Shown: positions 5,921-6,897 of the stretch, one piece after another
How the letters are laid out: the number at the start of each line of letters is the position of its first letter
Position numbering within the stretch: the stretch's first letter is position 1
Source: an uncultured Clostridia bacterium
Lineage (GTDB): Bacteria; Bacillota; Clostridia; Oscillospirales; Acutalibacteraceae
DNA length: 6,897 nucleotides
Assembly (NCBI GenBank): GCA_937912175.1
Contig: CALDOU010000075.1
Span: forward strand, 1 to 6,897
Direction of reading: 5' to 3'
The notes under the pieces: generated by a model
Told to the model about the DNA's origin: nothing
The model's input: only the letters and a program-made list of their open reading frames with translations
The model's database searches: none
Made by a program: the position numbers and the translations under genes

Positions 5921-5963
5921 TTAAGTAACTCGTTACTTTTAGTATTATCAAAATAGGCAGGTG
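5897..5963. repeat. 10-bp inverted repeat flanking the dinB promoter
   Basis: CACCTGCCTA (5897-5906) and TAGGCAGGTG (5954-5963) are perfect inverted copies 47 bases apart. The left arm lies between the -35 and -10 and the right arm covers the ribosome site. The left arm is upstream of the predicted transcript start, so an RNA hairpin is unlikely. Paired protein binding or looping is the better inference. Confidence 0.5.
5923..5938. promoter_or_regulatory. 16-bp palindrome at the dinB transcription start, probable operator
   Basis: AAGTAACTCGTTACTT is a perfect palindrome (7-bp arms, 2-base centre) just downstream of the -10, overlapping the expected start of transcription. That is a classic repressor site position. 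dinB genes are often under LexA, and the arms carry AAC/GTT. However, the spacing differs from the Gram-positive LexA box (GAAC, four bases, GTTC), so a different or diverged repressor is possible. Confidence 0.5.
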
Positions 5964-5972
5964 AAAACATTT

Positions 5973-6121
5973 ATGAATCGAATAATCTTTCATATTGACG
6001 TAAATAGTGCGTTTCTTTCGTGGGAAGCTACAAGGCGAGTTAAAAACGGCGAATCTGATATATGAAAAATAGCTTCTTGTATAGGTGGCGACCCGGCTAC
6101 AAGACGAGGTGTGGTTCTCTT
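5973..6121 (+). pseudogene. dinB: DinB-like Y-family DNA polymerase IV, 5' remnant
   Basis: The reading from the ATG at 5973 begins MNRIIFHIDVNSAFLSWEA, the hallmark start of clostridial DNA polymerase IV, with the first catalytic aspartate in HIDVNSAF (D9). An in-frame TGA at 6063-6065 interrupts it after 30 codons. The homology continues in the same frame as IGGDPATRRGVVL, a conserved polymerase IV stretch that normally runs on into AKS.PAKK. After about 6120 no polymerase sequence can be recognised in any frame. The active protein is usually about 350-420 residues, so only the first eighth remains. The start has a ribosome site-like AGGCAGGTG (5955-5963). TGG is used for tryptophan throughout the window and the stop sits where families carry arginine, so a nonsense mutation is more likely than recoding. 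Translesion synthesis activity is lost. Confidence 0.85.
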
Positions 6122-6275
6122 GCAACAAAAAAGCTGTTTATGTAAGTTATTATGCTTTCGATGAGCATGCAAATTGTAAATGGTTTTGAAAATTCATTCA
6201 TAAATCATGGTATATATTTCTATATTGTAACCTTCCGATATACAAAAATGTGTGCAATTTTTTATATAAAATATA

Positions 6276-6303
6276 TTGATTTTAAGTGGATATACGATAC
6301 AAT
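6276..6303 (+). promoter_or_regulatory. Promoter of the lipoprotein gene
   Basis: TTGATT (6276-6281) and TACAAT (6298-6303) with a 16-bp spacer form a good vegetative-type promoter. It would start transcription near 6310, about 29 bases before the ATG at 6339. The stretch 6122-6275 upstream shows no recognisable gene. Confidence 0.6.
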
Positions 6304-6321
6304 AGAATATATAATTCTATT
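6301..6321. promoter_or_regulatory. Palindrome over the lipoprotein promoter start region
   Basis: AATAGAAT (6301-6308) and ATTCTATT (6314-6321) are perfect inverted arms around ATATA. The element overlaps the end of the -10 and the transcription start, ending four bases before the ribosome site. It suits a repressor operator. The arms recall PerR/Fur-type half sites (TAGAAT/ATTCTA), but the five-base centre is too wide for a standard PerR box. Confidence 0.45.
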
Positions 6322-6338
6322 ATTAAGGAGGAATATTT

Positions 6339-6793
6339 ATGAAAAAATATTCACTATTATTGTACCTTTTTTAATGATATTTTTCCTAGTCGCTTGCGAT
6401 AGCAGTCGATCTCAAAGTGATCAGAACCAAAATTCTGAAACAACTATAGTACAGTCGCTTGACTTGACTGGAAATTGGAAACAGATTAATAGTAATTCCG
6501 AAACATCCTATCAGAGTGCTTCTATTGAAAAAGATACAATCGAGGTATATTGGGTAAATACAGAAAATGATACAAAATCACTTTATTGGTCTGGTACATA
6601 TATTGCTCCTGATGTTTCAGAAAATTCAGTATATAGTTGGGATTCAGAAAATAATGTTGAGAAAACCAAATCTTCTTTATTAGCATCGAACAGTGCTACG
6701 AAAAAATTCTCGTATGAAAACGGCATATTAAGCTATGAAGCAACTGCTATGGGAACTACTCAAACAGTTAAATTAGAAAAAATGAACAACTAA
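6339..6793 (+). pseudogene. Small lipoprotein with a one-base frameshift after the start
   Basis: A strong ribosome site, AAGGAGG (6325-6331), lies seven bases before the ATG at 6339. That frame reads MKKYSLLLYLF and stops. The next frame carries an uninterrupted protein through to the TAA at 6791-6793. Adding one A to the run of six at 6342-6347 joins them into a 151-residue protein beginning MKKIFTIIVPFLMIFFLVAC. This is a perfect lipoprotein signal with lipobox LVAC and lipidated C20. The mature part has a low-complexity SRSQSDQNQNSE linker, then a beta-rich domain. It contains LTGNWKQI, IEVYWVN, KSLYWSGTY and a closing TMGTTQTVKLEK-like strand (ATAMGTTQTVKLEKM). The pattern fits a lipocalin-like small lipoprotein domain known in Firmicutes and actinobacteria without assigned function. 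The frameshift may be real decay, phase variation or a sequencing error; the rest of the gene is clean, which favours a recent event. Confidence 0.8.
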
Positions 6794-6824
6794 GTTAATT
6801 AATATATGTTATAGGAGTTGCGAT

Positions 6825-6897
6825 AATAATAAATCCGCAGATCTTGTTTTACTTGATAGTGATATTGAATCAACTCCGGTAAATCAAATTGAAAATA
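6825..6897 (+). pseudogene. Amidohydrolase C-terminal fragment, running off the window
   Basis: The frame reads NNKSADLVLLDSDIESTP then VNQIEN to the window edge. The pattern ADLV.LD.DI followed by an acidic/IEN segment is the near-C-terminal beta-sandwich stretch of amidohydrolases of the YtcJ/Amidohydro_3 type, which normally comes about 30 residues before the end of a ~530-residue metal-dependent hydrolase. The frame is open upstream into the preceding lipoprotein gene but has no ATG, no good ribosome site and no catalytic domain before it. The first ~90% of the gene is therefore missing. I infer a remnant joined here by a deletion; the assignment rests on about 20 residues. Confidence 0.45.

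Noticed and set aside
6063..6065. TGA in dinB as recoded tryptophan, glycine or selenocysteine
   Set aside because: Tryptophans elsewhere in the window use TGG, homology suggests arginine at this site, no selenocysteine element is evident, and the gene is broken again about 60 bases later.
5904..6172. Minus-strand reading frames over the dinB remnant
   Set aside because: They are antisense shadows of the recognisable DinB sequence, with no ribosome sites and no family features.
6152..6338. A 213-residue reading frame starting at 6152
   Set aside because: Its first 63 residues cross the DinB remnant junction, a promoter and a strong ribosome site and look non-coding; the real gene starts at 6339 with a frameshift.
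1..6897. CRISPR array, transposase or integrase
   Set aside because: No regularly spaced repeats and no recombinase motifs were seen on either strand.

Overview
The window is low-GC DNA with strong AGGAGG-type ribosome sites, extended -10 promoters and gene families common in AT-rich, low-GC Gram-positive bacteria (Clostridia/Tissierellia-like Firmicutes). I infer this lineage from style and homologues; the sequence does not prove it. The DNA looks like an accessory region beside a tRNA gene: intact genes in the middle, broken genes at both ends.

Left edge (1-600): the 3' part of a tRNA-Pro(GGG) gene runs in from outside. It is followed by a strong terminator-like hairpin, a second inverted repeat, and, on the minus strand, the C-terminal half of a GrpB/UPF0157 protein whose N-terminal half is missing.

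Centre-left (604-3543): an extended -10 promoter precedes five closely spaced plus-strand genes with gaps of 21-36 bases. They encode a small ABC/SMC-type ATPase, a YvbK-like GNAT acetyltransferase, a second GNAT, a P-loop kinase-like protein and a third GNAT. The three GNATs are clearly different from one another, so this is a collected set of small-molecule-modifying enzymes and not a tandem duplication. Substrates cannot be read from the sequence; self-protection or detoxification is a guess.

Centre-right (3547-5800): a textbook MerR-type promoter (TTGACA, 19-bp spacer, TATAAT, with a dyad in the spacer) drives a MerR-family regulator and, 17 bases after its stop codon, a Clp/torsin-like AAA+ ATPase. 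The ATPase has an N-terminal signal or anchor sequence and a second hydrophobic stretch. A complete AAA+ motor that is apparently exported or membrane-anchored, paired with a MerR switch, is the most unusual system here.

Right edge (5800-6897): this is a zone of gene decay. It holds the first ~49 codons of a DinB/Y-family polymerase with an internal stop and its own palindrome-rich promoter. Next comes a small lipoprotein gene with an excellent promoter and ribosome site but one A missing just after the ATG, and last a C-terminal piece of an amidohydrolase that has lost its beginning. No CRISPR array, transposase or integrase gene is visible in the window.
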